From positions 170,190 to 234,189 of the forward strand of contig JAUIAV010000008.1 in NCBI GenBank assembly GCA_030425195.1: a stretch of DNA of 64,000 nt, read 5' to 3'. How positions within the stretch are numbered: position 1 is the stretch's first letter; each line of letters starts with the position of its first letter. Of the stretch, positions 8,221-19,021 are shown one piece after another. The DNA comes from Gammaproteobacteria bacterium. Its GTDB lineage: Bacteria; Pseudomonadota; Gammaproteobacteria; Pseudomonadales; Azotimanducaceae. A program made the translations under genes and the position numbers. Below the pieces are notes generated by a model, which was not told where the DNA came from, made no database searches, and saw nothing but the letters and a program-made list of their open reading frames with translations.

Positions 8221-9505
8221 CCTCGCCAGGGCCCGCGTGCTCGGCCTCCTGCTGTTGTGGCCGTCTGCCGTGCTGTCTGCCGACTACGATGCCGAGATCG
8301 CGGCTCTGGCTGCCCGTCCGGACGTGCGCGCCGCCATGAGCTGGGCTGCGGAGCGGGAGAAAGAGAACCTGCCGCGCCTGATCGAGCTGACGGAAATCCC
8401 TGCGCCGCCTTTTGGTGAAGCCGCACGTGGACGCCGGTTTGCAGAGATGCTCGAGGGCACGGGTCTGCGGCAGGTGGAGACCGACGCCGTCGGGAACGTG
8501 CTCGGGTACCGGCCGGGTACCGGCGGGGGCGGGACCCTTGCGGTGGTCGCACATCTGGATACCGTCTTTCCGGCGGACACCGACGTCCGGGTTCGAGGTC
8601 CGGAGCTGGATGCGAACGGACGCCGTCGCTGGTACGCCCCCGGGATCGGCGATGACAGTCGGGGTCTCGTGCTGCTGCTGACGCTGGCGGAGTCGCTGGA
8701 AGCCGCCGGGATCCGGACCGAGGCGGATCTGCTGTTCGTCGCATCAGTGGGAGAGGAGGGACTCGGTGATCTGCGGGGCGTGAAGCATCTGTTCCGGGAG
8801 GACGGCCCACGCATCGACCAGATGATCGCCATCGACGGTGGAAACGATGGCCGGGTGCTCAATCAGGCCATCGGCTCCTACCGCTACCGGGTGCGGATCA
8901 CGGGTCCGGGGGGACATTCCTGGGGAGCCTTCGGCCTTGCCAATCCCGCGCATGCGCTGGCGAGCGGCATCCACCGGTTCGAAAGAAGCGCCCGGACCTT
9001 CGTGGCGTCACCGCCCCGTACCACGTTCAATGTGGGCAAGATCGGCGGCGGCACATCGGTGAATGCCGTGCCTTTCGAGAGCTGGGCGGAGGTGGACATG
9101 CGCTCCGAATCCAGAGAACGGCTCGAAGGCATTGACGTGCTGCTCAGGGAGTCGTTCACCGACGCGGTAGCCGGCCACAACGACCGACGCAGCCGGGGAG
9201 ACGCGCTCGAACTTCAGTTCGAGCCCATCGGCAGACGGCCTTCCGGAATCGTGTCCGCCGACACTCCCCTGATCGCTCGAGCGCAGGCCGTGAGCCGCTA
9301 TCTCGGGCTCGAAGGCGAACTCGGCTCCGGTTCCACCGACGCCAACGTGCCGATCGCGCTCGGGATCCCGGCTACCACGATCAGCCGCGGCGGTACCGGC
9401 GGCGGCGCTCATTCCCTGGATGAATGGTGGTCGGATCACCAGGTGGTCACGGGCACGCACAAGGCGCTGCTGCTGCTTCTCGCATCGGCTGGCCTGTCCG
9501 ACTGA
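8213..9505 (+). CDS. M20 family metallopeptidase, exported
   Basis: VVAHLDTVFP, GEEGLGDLRG, GPGGHSWGAFG motifs; GTG start overlaps cytochrome stop. Confidence 0.85.
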   Translation: MTDLARARVLGLLLLWPSAVLSADYDAEIAALAARPDVRAAMSWAAEREKENLPRLIELTEIPAPPFGEAARGRRFAEMLEGTGLRQVETDAVGNVLGYRPGTGGGGTLAVVAHLDTVFPADTDVRVRGPELDANGRRRWYAPGIGDDSRGLVLLLTLAESLEAAGIRTEADLLFVASVGEEGLGDLRGVKHLFREDGPRIDQMIAIDGGNDGRVLNQAIGSYRYRVRITGPGGHSWGAFGLANPAHALASGIHRFERSARTFVASPPRTTFNVGKIGGGTSVNAVPFESWAEVDMRSESRERLEGIDVLLRESFTDAVAGHNDRRSRGDALELQFEPIGRRPSGIVSADTPLIARAQAVSRYLGLEGELGSGSTDANVPIALGIPATTISRGGTGGGAHSLDEWWSDHQVVTGTHKALLLLLASAGLSD

Positions 9506-9578
9506 CCGGGTTTCAGGGCAGCTCCAGGCACCTGGCCGTGTATACTCTGGCGGCGTTTTCAGGCTGCTGTTGCCCACC

Positions 9579-11816
9579 ATGACTACAACCACGACGCGGG
9601 CAGCTGCCCGTGCCGGACTCTTCTGTCTGGCCACCCTGATCTCCGCGGCTGCCTGGTCGGCCGATACCCGGATGCCGCCCAGCATCCCGCCGGTGACTCA
9701 GGCTTACCCACTCGGGACCGCTCCCGTGCTGGATGGGGACGTGAAGAACGATCCCGCCTGGGCAGGGGCGAGGTCCACCACGGGCTTCTGGCAGATCCAG
9801 CCGTTCGAAGGTCAGCCGGCCAGTCAGCGCACCGAGGTGTTCGTGGGCTTCACCGAAGAGGCGCTCTATATCGGCGCCATTCTTCACGACGATGATCCGG
9901 ACGGCATCATCGTCTCGGACAGCAGGCGGGATGCGGAGCTGGAAGAGACGGATGCGTTTCTGGTGATCATGGACACCTTTCTGGACCGGCAGAACGGGTT
10001 CGTTTTCGGTACCAATCCGGCCGGCCTGGAGTATGACGGCCAGGTCACCAAGGAGGGCCAGCAGAGCTTCGGCTCCGGCGGCGGCGGATTCAACAAGAAC
10101 TGGGACACGAACTGGTCGGTGGCCACGTCCGTGGACGACTTCGGCTGGTCCGTCGAGATGCGGATTCCATTCAGCTCGCTGCGCTACAAGGGCCGGGATG
10201 TGCAGATCTGGGGCATCAACTTTCAGCGGAACATCCGCCGCAACAACGAAGTGGCTTTCTGGTCGCCTCTGCCGAGACAGTACAACCTGTTCAGGACCTC
10301 ACAGGCGGGCACCCTCGAGGGCATCGCGCTGCCTGCGCAACGGAACCTCAAAGTGACGCCGTACGTCCTCGGCAAAGCCTCCGAAGCGCCGGAGATCGAC
10401 GGCACGGACACGGACTACGAGATCGGAGGTGATCTGAAGTGGTCCATCACTCCGAGTCTGACCCTGGATGCGACCATCAATACGGACTTCGCTCAGGTGG
10501 AGGTGGACGAAGTAGTGGTCAACCTGAACCGCTTCAATGTCTTCCTTCCGGAGAAGCGGCCGTTCTTTCTGGAGAATGCCGGCCAGTTCTCCGTGGGCAC
10601 GCCCGAGCAGGTGGAGCTGTTTTTCAGTCGCCGGATCGGCATCAGCGACGATGGCGACATCATTCCCATCGAAGGCGGGCTGAGGATGTCCGGAAAAGTC
10701 GGCGGCAGTACCAATCTCGGACTCCTCTACATGAGTGACGAGGGGATCGACGATGAAGCCTCCCAGAACGATTTTGCGGTGGTCAGAGTCAATCAGGAGC
10801 TCAGGAACCGTTCCTCCATCGGCATGATCTTCGTCAATCGGGACGGCGACGGCAGCTATGGCGGTCTCCCCGACCCGGACGATGACTACAACCGGACATA
10901 CGGTATCGACGGCCGCTGGGGGATCGGTGATGACACCATCCTCTCGGGTTATCTGGCCAAAACGGATACGCCCGGGCTCGATGGCAAGGATCACGCGTTC
11001 GAGCTGAAGGCCGATTACAACTCGGAGAACTGGTCCAACAGCGCGAGCTACACTGAGGTCGGTGATGATTTCAATCCGGAAGTGGGCTTCCTGCAGCGTG
11101 ACGACTACCGCAAAGGCAGCGTCAGGCTGCTGCGCCGCTACCGGCCGAAGGATTTCTGGGGCCTCCAGGAGCTGAGACCTCACGTCTCCTACACCGGCTA
11201 CTGGAATTTCGACGGTATCTACGAATCCGGGTTTCTGCACGTGGACAATCACTGGGAGTTCCGTACCGGCGGTGAGATTCACACCGGCGTCAATTTCGTG
11301 CACGAGGACGTGCTGGACCCCTTCGAGATCATCGATGGTCAGGAAGTACAGGTAGGCACCTACGACAATGCGGAGGCTCAGCTGGTGGGTTTCACCAACC
11401 GGGGTGCTCCGCTGTCCGTCGGCCTGGAAATGAAAGCGGGCGGTTTTTTCAGCGGTGACCGGTTGACGCTGGAGCCCGATGTGCAGTTCCGGATCGGTGA
11501 AACCTTCGTCTCCTCGCTGAGCTGGAACTACAACGACATTGATCTGAAAAATCCGGGTGGTGAATCTTTCCGCATCAACGTGGGCATCCTCAAGCTCGCC
11601 TACTCCTTCACGCCGAAGATCTCCCTCGAGGCACTGATCCAGTACGATGACCGCTCGGATGCCGTCGCGACGAACCTGCGTTTCGCCTGGCTGCAGTCGG
11701 CGAGCTCCGGTCTCTACGTGGTCTACAACGAGCTGAATCAGGACGATCTCATGCGCAACCGGGAGACCCGCAAGGAGTTCACCATCAAGTACAGCTATAT
11801 CTTCGACCTGCTCTGA
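9579..11816 (+). CDS. DUF5916 / CBM9-like domain outer-membrane protein
   Basis: [16 protein letters not shown]...[11 protein letters not shown]...[13 protein letters not shown] hallmark; C-terminal beta-barrel strands. Confidence 0.85.
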   Translation: MTTTTTRAAARAGLFCLATLISAAAWSADTRMPPSIPPVTQAYPLGTAPVLDGDVKNDPAWAGARSTTGFWQIQPFEGQPASQRTEVFVGFTEEALYIGAILHDDDPDGIIVSDSRRDAELEETDAFLVIMDTFLDRQNGFVFGTNPAGLEYDGQVTKEGQQSFGSGGGGFNKNWDTNWSVATSVDDFGWSVEMRIPFSSLRYKGRDVQIWGINFQRNIRRNNEVAFWSPLPRQYNLFRTSQAGTLEGIALPAQRNLKVTPYVLGKASEAPEIDGTDTDYEIGGDLKWSITPSLTLDATINTDFAQVEVDEVVVNLNRFNVFLPEKRPFFLENAGQFSVGTPEQVELFFSRRIGISDDGDIIPIEGGLRMSGKVGGSTNLGLLYMSDEGIDDEASQNDFAVVRVNQELRNRSSIGMIFVNRDGDGSYGGLPDPDDDYNRTYGIDGRWGIGDDTILSGYLAKTDTPGLDGKDHAFELKADYNSENWSNSASYTEVGDDFNPEVGFLQRDDYRKGSVRLLRRYRPKDFWGLQELRPHVSYTGYWNFDGIYESGFLHVDNHWEFRTGGEIHTGVNFVHEDVLDPFEIIDGQEVQVGTYDNAEAQLVGFTNRGAPLSVGLEMKAGGFFSGDRLTLEPDVQFRIGETFVSSLSWNYNDIDLKNPGGESFRINVGILKLAYSFTPKISLEALIQYDDRSDAVATNLRFAWLQSASSGLYVVYNELNQDDLMRNRETRKEFTIKYSYIFDLL

Positions 11817-11818
11817 TC

Positions 11819-12139
11819 ATGGCTGAGCGGCTGACCACAGCGGAAATCGAGACGGCCCTGGCTGCGCTGAACGCAGGTACGCCGGCCGATTCCGGAACGC
11901 TCTGGCAGCACCGGGGTGTGCGGATCGAGCGGCGCTTCCGGTTCCCGGACTTCGTGTCCGCGTTCGCCTTCATGACAGAGGTGGCGCTCGTGGCCGAGCG
12001 CATGAATCACCATCCGGAATGGTCGAACGTTTACGGCAATGTGGAAGTGGCGCTCACTACTCACGATGCGAAGGGTCTCACCCGTCTGGATTTCGAGCTG
12101 GCGCGGGCGATGAACGAGGCGGCGATCGGGCGTCTCTGA
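11819..12139 (+). CDS. phhB: 4a-hydroxytetrahydrobiopterin dehydratase
   Basis: [51 protein letters not shown] is PCD/DCoH family. Confidence 0.92.
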   Translation: MAERLTTAEIETALAALNAGTPADSGTLWQHRGVRIERRFRFPDFVSAFAFMTEVALVAERMNHHPEWSNVYGNVEVALTTHDAKGLTRLDFELARAMNEAAIGRL

Positions 12140-12223
12140 AGCCGGCTCGCCTATGACTGGCCGGCTGTTTGGGTAATACTGAACGCTTTCGACGAGTGTC
12201 CAGCTGGACACCAGGGAATATCA

Positions 12224-12829
12224 GTGGGTTTCGAAGTCTGGATCCTCATCGTCCTAGCCGCCTCCGTTCTGTCCGGCCTCATCGGGTACGCCGTCGCGCG
12301 GAAAAATGCCCCCAGTCAGTCTGAGCTGGACGCCCTGACGGAGGAACTGGACGCAGCCCGTGACCAGGCAGAGTCTGTGCAGGCGGATGTCAGCGAGCAT
12401 TTCGAGCAGAGCGCCGTACTGTTCGGCAAGCTGGCGGCCGACTACCGGGAATTCCTCGATCATTTCTCTGCCAGCGCCCAGACGCTCGGCCTGTCCGAAG
12501 CCAGAGCCCGCGCGCTCATCGAGCAGGGTTTTCAGCCGCTGCTCACCCATGAGGCGGTCGAAGCGACGCCTGCCACCCTGGGCAGCGTGACCGTTGAAAT
12601 GCCGGATGAAGCCGAACACTCTGCCGACACGGCGGAAGCGCCTGCGGAGGCCGCGGCTGCAGAGACTACCGAAGAGAACACTGAAGAGATCACTGAAGAG
12701 ATCACTGAAGAGATCACTGAAAAGATGGCTGCGGACGTGTCTGCGCCGACGCTGGACACAGAGAAAGCCTCCGAGCCGGAAGCCCCTGCGGAAGCGGCAG
12801 AGGATATCGACCGGACAAAGACCGCCTAG
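12224..12829 (+). CDS. YhcB/ZapG (DUF1043) family protein
   Basis: N-terminal TM plus coiled coil ending in YREFLDHFSASAQTLG; C-terminal acidic repeat tail. Confidence 0.8.
   Translation: MGFEVWILIVLAASVLSGLIGYAVARKNAPSQSELDALTEELDAARDQAESVQADVSEHFEQSAVLFGKLAADYREFLDHFSASAQTLGLSEARARALIEQGFQPLLTHEAVEATPATLGSVTVEMPDEAEHSADTAEAPAEAAAAETTEENTEEITEEITEEITEKMAADVSAPTLDTEKASEPEAPAEAAEDIDRTKTA
12680..12719 (+). repeat. 12-bp in-frame tandem repeat (ACTGAAGAGATC)n encoding EEIT repeats
   Basis: About three direct copies read in sequence. Confidence 0.85.
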
Positions 12830-12870
12830 GAACTGTCTACCGCCCGGACTCCTGGCGCGTTTCAGCGCAG

Positions 12871-14523
12871 CTACTCACCACCCAGAATGAATCCCGCGCC
12901 TTTCTCGGCGATCATCACCGTGGGCGCATTGGTGTTTCCGGAGGTGATGCGCGGCATGATCGACGCATCCACCACGCGCAGTTGCCGTACGCCGGATACC
13001 CGGAGCCGGTCGTCCACCACGGCCATTGCATCGTTGCCCATCCGGCAGGTGCCCACGGGATGGAAAATCGTGGTACCGAGGTCGCCGGCAGTCTGAAGCA
13101 GGTCTTCCTCGGTCTCGTACTCCGGACCGGGTTTGAACTCCCGGGGTTCGAAACGGGCGAGGGCGTCGGCGGCCATGATCCGGCGCGTGAACTGAAGACC
13201 GGCTACGGCGACCTGACGGTCGTAGTCCGTGGACAGATAGTTCATGGTGATGGCCGGGTGCGTGTCCGGATCCGCCGAGCGGATCCGGATGTGACCGCGG
13301 CTGGTTGGCCGGAGATTACACACGGACGGCGTGATGGCGTCGAAGGGATGCAGCGGCTCACCGAACCGTTCCAGGGAAAGTGGCTGCACGTGCCACTCGA
13401 TGTTTGCGCTCGGCTCATCCTCCGAGGAGCGGGCGAAAGCTCCGAGCTGGGAGGGCGGCATGGTGAGCGGGCCGGTGCGGAACAGGGCATATTCGAGCCC
13501 CATCAGAGCACGGCCGAACAGAGTGCGCGCGCGCCGGTTCAGGGTGGTCGTATTGCTCACCTGATAGATGGTGCGTACCTGCAGGTGGTCGTGCAGGTTC
13601 TCCCCCACGCCCGGCAGGTCGTGCCGGACCCGGATGCCGCATTCTGAGAGCAGGGCCCCGGGCCCGATGCCGGACAGCTGCAGAATCTGCGGTGAGCCGA
13701 TGCTGCCGGCCGCCAGAATGACCTCTCTGCCGGCGGTGAAAGTCGCCCGTCCCGTCCGTCCCCGGGCGCCCCGGCCGCCGAACTGTACCGTCACTCCGCC
13801 GGCAGTAAGCCCCTGGTCCGTCTCGTCGAGCTCCAGGTGCTGCACGTGCGCGCCCGTCTGCACGGTCAGGTTGGGTCGATGCAGCACCGGTCTCAGATAC
13901 GCCTTGCTGCCCGACCAGCGGACACCCCGCTTCTGATTCATCTGGAAGTAGGCGCAGCCGGAGTTGTCGCCGCGGTTGAACTCCTGGATGCGCGGGATGC
14001 CGCACTGCTGCGCAGCCTCCTGCCAGGCATCGAGGATTTCCCAGTTGACCCGTCGCTCCTCCACACGGAGCTCCCCGCCACTGCCGTGAAACTCGTCGGC
14101 GCCGTGCTGATAGTCCTCGTGGGCCTTGAACACGGGCAGCACGTCGTCCCAGCCCCAGCCGCGGTTGCCGAGTGCGGCCCAGTGATCGTAGTCGCTGCGC
14201 TGACCGCGCATGTAGATCATGGCGTTGATGGACGAGCAGCCGCCGAGCACCTTACCCCGGGCGTAGCCGATGCGCCGCCCGTTCAGACCGGGATCCGGCT
14301 CGATCTCGTAGCACCAGTCCGTGCGCGGATTGCTGATGGTATAGAGATAGCCCACCGGAATGTCGATCCAGAAATAGTCGTCCCGGTCGCCGGCTTCCAG
14401 CAGCAGCACCCGGTTGTCCGGATCCGCACTCAGGCGGTTGGCCAGCACGCAACCGGCGGTACCGGCGCCGACCACGACGTAGTCGTAGTGGCTCTGTTCA
14501 GTCTTATCTGCCATAAGAGGCAC
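12871..14523 (-). CDS. GMC family FAD-dependent oxidoreductase (choline dehydrogenase-like)
   Basis: [34 protein letters not shown]-terminal GMC motif [15 protein letters not shown]. Confidence 0.93.
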   Translation of the reverse strand: MPLMADKTEQSHYDYVVVGAGTAGCVLANRLSADPDNRVLLLEAGDRDDYFWIDIPVGYLYTISNPRTDWCYEIEPDPGLNGRRIGYARGKVLGGCSSINAMIYMRGQRSDYDHWAALGNRGWGWDDVLPVFKAHEDYQHGADEFHGSGGELRVEERRVNWEILDAWQEAAQQCGIPRIQEFNRGDNSGCAYFQMNQKRGVRWSGSKAYLRPVLHRPNLTVQTGAHVQHLELDETDQGLTAGGVTVQFGGRGARGRTGRATFTAGREVILAAGSIGSPQILQLSGIGPGALLSECGIRVRHDLPGVGENLHDHLQVRTIYQVSNTTTLNRRARTLFGRALMGLEYALFRTGPLTMPPSQLGAFARSSEDEPSANIEWHVQPLSLERFGEPLHPFDAITPSVCNLRPTSRGHIRIRSADPDTHPAITMNYLSTDYDRQVAVAGLQFTRRIMAADALARFEPREFKPGPEYETEEDLLQTAGDLGTTIFHPVGTCRMGNDAMAVVDDRLRVSGVRQLRVVDASIMPRITSGNTNAPTVMIAEKGAGFILGGE

Positions 14524-14548
14524 ACCATACCATCGGGAGGAGGCATGG

Positions 14549-15007
14549 ATGACGGACGAACAGGCACCCGGGCACGGCGGGCTGAAAGGCGGCTGTCTCT
14601 GTGGCCGGGTACGTTTCGAGGTGGATCGGCTGACGGGACCCTTCGAGCTCTGTCACTGCCGGCGCTGCCGCAAGGTCACCGGATCGGCGTTTGCTGCCAC
14701 GATCGGAGCCCGGGCCGAGGACTTCCGGTTTCTCTCGGGAACGGATGCCATCCGGCGCATCGAGCTTCCCGTGCGCGAGCGGCCGCCTGCTTACGGAGTG
14801 AGCTTCTGCGGTGACTGTGGCTCCGCGCTGCCCGCGCCGCCGGACGAGGGCTTCTTCGAAATCCCGGCAGGGCTCCTCGACGAGGATCCCGGTCTGCGAC
14901 CGGAGCGGCACATCTACGTGGAGTACGCGGCGCCCTGGTATGGGATGGATGAGCGTCTGCCCCGACTCACGGCGCTGGAGATTGCCCGGTACCGACGCGG
15001 TCATTGA
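14549..15007 (+). CDS. GFA/CENP-V zinc-binding domain protein
   Basis: GGCLCGRVRFEV...CHCRRCRK...FCGDCGS Cys pattern. Confidence 0.88.
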   Translation: MTDEQAPGHGGLKGGCLCGRVRFEVDRLTGPFELCHCRRCRKVTGSAFAATIGARAEDFRFLSGTDAIRRIELPVRERPPAYGVSFCGDCGSALPAPPDEGFFEIPAGLLDEDPGLRPERHIYVEYAAPWYGMDERLPRLTALEIARYRRGH

Positions 15008-15259
15008 TCCAGGCGCGGCGCGGAAGGCGTCTCGTGCATGATTCTGGTGCGTGGATGCGCCGGCAGGGAGGGCTCGTGCGCCATTTCGGCGCCATCGACA
15101 GGCTCGCGCGGAGAAGGGGTCTGCCGGGCGGAGTCGGAAACGCGGCCGATGACGGTGTTTCCGTCTTGGTGCAAAAACTGGCCCGTCAATTGCTTTGAGT
15201 CAGGGAAAGTGACAGCGACCGAAGCCACGCTGACCGACCCGACCGCAAGGAGCGAAGAC

Positions 15260-16039
15260 ATGTCCACCCCCGCCGAAGCTCTGGTTAACATCCGGAGCAA
15301 GAAAGTCCCCACTCTCTATGAAGCCGACGAGCGCAAATACGTCGGACCGCATCGCTGGCAGATCCAGTGGTGGGCAAAAAGTGTCCGCAGAATCATGGAG
15401 CGTCGCGCCTACACACGCTGGCTGGAGGCGGCCTGTGAGGAGATTCAGGTGAACGGTCTCGAACACCTCGACGGCATCGAAGGGCCCTGTGTGTTCATCG
15501 CCAATCACACCAGTCATCTGGATACGCTGCTCGTTCACGACGTGATGCCCCGCGCGATCCGTCGCCGTCTCTACTTCGGTGCTGCTCAGGACCGCTGGTT
15601 CGTCAAAGGCAAGAAGAAGCTCGAACTGAAACCCTGGTATCAGTCCCTGGTGCTGGGGAATTTCCCCATCCTGCGGGGCGGGGGTGCCCGTGCGCTCTCC
15701 TACGCACACTGGCTGCTCAGGAAGCGCCAGCACGTCTTCCTGTTTCCGGAGGGTACCCGTGCCACGGGTGACGAACTCGGCGAGTTCAAAATGGGTGCTG
15801 CGCTGCTGGCACTGGAGAACGATGTGCCGGTGGTACCGCTGTACCTCTGCGGTCTCCGGGCCATCCGGCCGAAAGGCAGTCGTGAGGCGGTCCGGGGCAG
15901 TGCCGGGGTGGAGATTCTGGCCCCGGTGCGCTTCTCGCCGGGCAGCGACCCGGCGTCAGCGACGGCGCTGCTGCAGAGCAGGCTCAATGCCGTGCACCGT
16001 GCCGCGGTCGGAAACCTCTCCGTACCGGACGCGGCCTGA
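15260..16039 (+). CDS. 1-acyl-sn-glycerol-3-phosphate acyltransferase family
   Basis: NHTSHLDT (HX4D) and FPEGTRATGD motifs. Confidence 0.9.
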   Translation: MSTPAEALVNIRSKKVPTLYEADERKYVGPHRWQIQWWAKSVRRIMERRAYTRWLEAACEEIQVNGLEHLDGIEGPCVFIANHTSHLDTLLVHDVMPRAIRRRLYFGAAQDRWFVKGKKKLELKPWYQSLVLGNFPILRGGGARALSYAHWLLRKRQHVFLFPEGTRATGDELGEFKMGAALLALENDVPVVPLYLCGLRAIRPKGSREAVRGSAGVEILAPVRFSPGSDPASATALLQSRLNAVHRAAVGNLSVPDAA

Positions 16040-16055
16040 CATTCAGCCCTGAGAT

Positions 16056-16655
16056 TCAGTAAGGGCGGATTCCTCCGAACCGGCTGCGGACCCGTCTGTC
16101 CAGCAGCCAGTAGCCGGTGAAACCGCCGGCCATCAGGCAGACGAGCGCAGCGACGATGAACCAGCCCAGCGGCATCCGGATGCCGCTCGATGCCAGCGTT
16201 TCCCTGAGGGCGGCGTTCTCTGCTTCCAGCGCCGGCAGGTTGGTGATGTTCTGTTCCGCCACTGCCAGCTGGCTGGCCAGCTCGTTCGCCTCGCTCCGAC
16301 TGGCTTCCAGCGCTTGCTCCGCCTCCTCGAGCCGCGCCCCGGCCGTCTCCACCGCCGCCTCCAGCCGGCCCAGCCTGGACCGGGCCGGTTCCGTCTCCAC
16401 GATATAGGCGGTCTTCACCCAGCCTTCGTCACCGTCCTCCGTCCGAACGCGGATGGACATCAGGGCGCGCTCGAGGACGGTCAGGCGGGCGCCGCTGATG
16501 AGGGTCTTTACCGTTCTGCCGCTGGTTTCCTCCGTCCGGTAGAGGCCGAGGCGGAGCTCGTCGGTGACGTAGACCACATCCGCCTCCGCGGCTGTTGCGG
16601 GTGTGCTGGTAAGGAGCAGGAGCACGGGAAGAAGCAGATGTGCGGTCGTCCTCAT
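16056..16655 (-). CDS. TIGR04211-type SH3-like domain membrane protein
   Basis: Signal peptide, SH3b-like region, coiled coil, C-terminal TM; ATGA overlap with upstream gene. Confidence 0.75.
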   Translation of the reverse strand: MRTTAHLLLPVLLLLTSTPATAAEADVVYVTDELRLGLYRTEETSGRTVKTLISGARLTVLERALMSIRVRTEDGDEGWVKTAYIVETEPARSRLGRLEAAVETAGARLEEAEQALEASRSEANELASQLAVAEQNITNLPALEAENAALRETLASSGIRMPLGWFIVAALVCLMAGGFTGYWLLDRRVRSRFGGIRPY

Positions 16656-17896
16656 TCGGCGGCCTCCCGCGCAACGGGTAACGGCAGCGCCACGTCCACC
16701 CCGAGACTGGCGAGCCCCGTTTCGAGCGCCTGGGCGTTGAGCCCGTGACCGAGCAGTTCGTGCACGAGCAGGTCCAGGGTCGTATCGTGCCGTGCCAGGG
16801 TGCCGGCCAGCTCGTGCAGCATGAGAACGGCGAAAGCGGTGTCCGCCCCTTTGGAGGGGCTCGTGAGGCGGCCGCCTTCCCGGTCTGCCCATTCCTCCAG
16901 GCTGTCCAGCGCGGCTTCGAAGCGGCTCTCGCTGATGCCGCCGGTGCGGCGCAGAATCTCCAGCGAGTAGTATTCGGCGAGACCTTCCACGAGCCAGTCG
17001 TCCGGTTTGCCGGAGACGTCCCTGACCGCAAGGTGCACCAGCTCGTGCAGCAGGGTACTGGTGCCGTTCTCGCTGATCAGCGGCCGGTCCGGATGGAGAT
17101 ACAGAGAAGCGGGCCCCGAAAGCCCGCCACGCCACATGTCTCTGCCCCCGCCGACGACGAGGAGCCGCTCCGAAAAGCAGGGAAAAACATCGACGAGATC
17201 GGGCAGCGTCCAGTGCAGAAATGCCAGGATGTCCAGACGCCGGAAGCCCTGGCCTACCGGTGCCGCGACCGCCACCTCGCGTTCCGCGATCAGTTCCCGG
17301 CGAACGCCGATCTGTCCCGCCACCGCCCAGCCGACGGGCCGGGGAAACAGCCTGTCCCGGTTCAGGGTATGCACCGGCTCGCTCGAGGGTCCGTAGGGGG
17401 TTTCGAATCGCCAGCCGGCAGGACCGCGCAGACGGAGGGTGGCGCTGGCTTCGCTGTCCTTCAGAGCCCGGGTGCGGGCCGCGGGAAAGAGGTCGTCGAG
17501 ACGGAAAACGGCCCAGTCATCCGTCATGCGGGCGTCGTGCGCATCGCCGCGCAGGTGGTCGATGGGGACCCGATAGCGGAGGCTGCCGCCTTCGGCCGGC
17601 GGGGTCCAGAGCACCCGTTCTTCGGAAACCTCCAGCTTGCCATCGCCTTCGAACGCCGTGAACCTGCTGGCGGGTGCATTGAAGTCCAGCGCCAGCAGAA
17701 CGGACTGGCGCTGGCTCAGGAGTATCTCCGCCGCGGCCATGCCGGTTTCCGGCTGCAGGGTGGCCCGGTAGCTGAGCGAGAAGGTGCGATCTCCCGGATC
17801 CACCGCAGCGCCGTCGGCGCAGGCAGCCATCGCGAGGCCGGTGAGAAGGGCTACGACGCGCCGGTTCAGGAGGCCGACGGAATGGCGCATGGACAC
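16652..17896 (-). CDS. Putative gluzincin-like metallopeptidase, lipoprotein/exported
   Basis: LLHELVHLAVRD...WLVEGLAEYYS (HExxH with downstream EG). Confidence 0.7.
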   Translation of the reverse strand: MSMRHSVGLLNRRVVALLTGLAMAACADGAAVDPGDRTFSLSYRATLQPETGMAAAEILLSQRQSVLLALDFNAPASRFTAFEGDGKLEVSEERVLWTPPAEGGSLRYRVPIDHLRGDAHDARMTDDWAVFRLDDLFPAARTRALKDSEASATLRLRGPAGWRFETPYGPSSEPVHTLNRDRLFPRPVGWAVAGQIGVRRELIAEREVAVAAPVGQGFRRLDILAFLHWTLPDLVDVFPCFSERLLVVGGGRDMWRGGLSGPASLYLHPDRPLISENGTSTLLHELVHLAVRDVSGKPDDWLVEGLAEYYSLEILRRTGGISESRFEAALDSLEEWADREGGRLTSPSKGADTAFAVLMLHELAGTLARHDTTLDLLVHELLGHGLNAQALETGLASLGVDVALPLPVAREAAE

Positions 17897-17901
17897 CTGG
17901 A

Positions 17902-18084
17902 TCAGTGGATTCTGCCGCCGATGCTGAAGCTCGTTCCCACACCGCCGCCGCCGTAGTAACCGCCGCCGCTGTAGGAGGAGAAACCGACGCTGCCGTAGAT
18001 CTGGGGATCGTCGCAGCCGGACAGTCCCAGGCAGAGCATGCCGAGGATCAGAAGTCTGAAGGGTCTCATGGGGCGTCTTCGCAT
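17902..18084 (-). CDS. Small Gly/Tyr-rich lipoprotein
   Basis: Lipobox LGLSGCDD then SSYSGGGYYGGGGVG. Confidence 0.65.
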   Translation of the reverse strand: MRRRPMRPFRLLILGMLCLGLSGCDDPQIYGSVGFSSYSGGGYYGGGGVGTSFSIGGRIH

Positions 18085-18094
18085 GGTCGTCTCC

Positions 18095-18991
18095 TCAATC
18101 CGCAGTGGTTTCGAGTGGCCAGGTCTGCAGGGCAATGCCGGCACCCGAGGGGTCGGCGATCAGGGCGACCTGACCACCGAGCGGCCTCTGTTGTGCTTCC
18201 AGATAGACCTTGCCGCCGAGTCCGGCCACTTTCGCGGTGATGGCGGCCGGGTCCGCCACCCGGATGTAGGTGACCCAGACCGGGCGTCTGCCCTCAATGG
18301 GATGGGTCATCGCCCCAAGCGCAGGATTTCCGTCCCGGTTCAGAGTCCGATAGGAACGGCCGCCGTCCACGGCTCTATCGCTCTTCGCCAGTCCGGTCAG
18401 GCCCGTGTAGAACTCCGTCGCCGCGGTCAGGTCCGTCGTCCAGAGTTCATCCCAGAGGAAGTCTCCGTAGTCCGGCTCGTGAATCTCCGGGTCGCCGTCC
18501 GCGGTCTGCACCAGCGCCAGCAGCGCGCCCTGAGGATCCACTACGACGGCCATCCGGCCCCTGTCAGCCACGTCCGTCGGCGGTGCGAGCACTTCGCCGC
18601 CATGGCCCCGGAAGTGGTCGGCGGCTGCGTCCACGTCTGCGACCGACATGAGGACGACCCACTGGGAGACGTTCTCGGCGTTGTTGTTGAGGCTCGCTTC
18701 GTTCACCATCCCGCCGATCAGACGGCCGTTGTGCCGGATCAGGCTGTACGCGTCGTCACCGCCGAGACTGAAGAGCGTGCCTACGCTCTCGAACTCCCAG
18801 CCGAAAAGCTCTTCATAGAAACGGCGGGACTGCGCCGGGTCGTCGGTAATGAGGTCGCGCCAGACGATGCGGCCCGGATCATGCTGTCCCGTGGGTGCAT
18901 CGGTGATGGCCGGAAGACGGATCCCCGTGGTCGTGCAGCCCGGCACGCCGATCAGAGCCAGCACGGCCAGAAACATCCACTGTCTTTTCAA
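18095..18991 (-). CDS. VOC (glyoxalase/bleomycin resistance-like) family lipoprotein
   Basis: Two VOC-like modules (RIVWRDLITDDPAQSRRFYEELFGW; LWTTDLTAATEFYTGLTG); lipobox IGVPGCTT. Confidence 0.85.
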   Translation of the reverse strand: MKRQWMFLAVLALIGVPGCTTTGIRLPAITDAPTGQHDPGRIVWRDLITDDPAQSRRFYEELFGWEFESVGTLFSLGGDDAYSLIRHNGRLIGGMVNEASLNNNAENVSQWVVLMSVADVDAAADHFRGHGGEVLAPPTDVADRGRMAVVVDPQGALLALVQTADGDPEIHEPDYGDFLWDELWTTDLTAATEFYTGLTGLAKSDRAVDGGRSYRTLNRDGNPALGAMTHPIEGRRPVWVTYIRVADPAAITAKVAGLGGKVYLEAQQRPLGGQVALIADPSGAGIALQTWPLETTAD

Positions 18992-19021
18992 GACTCTTCC
19001 TTGCTGAGAGATAATGAAGCG

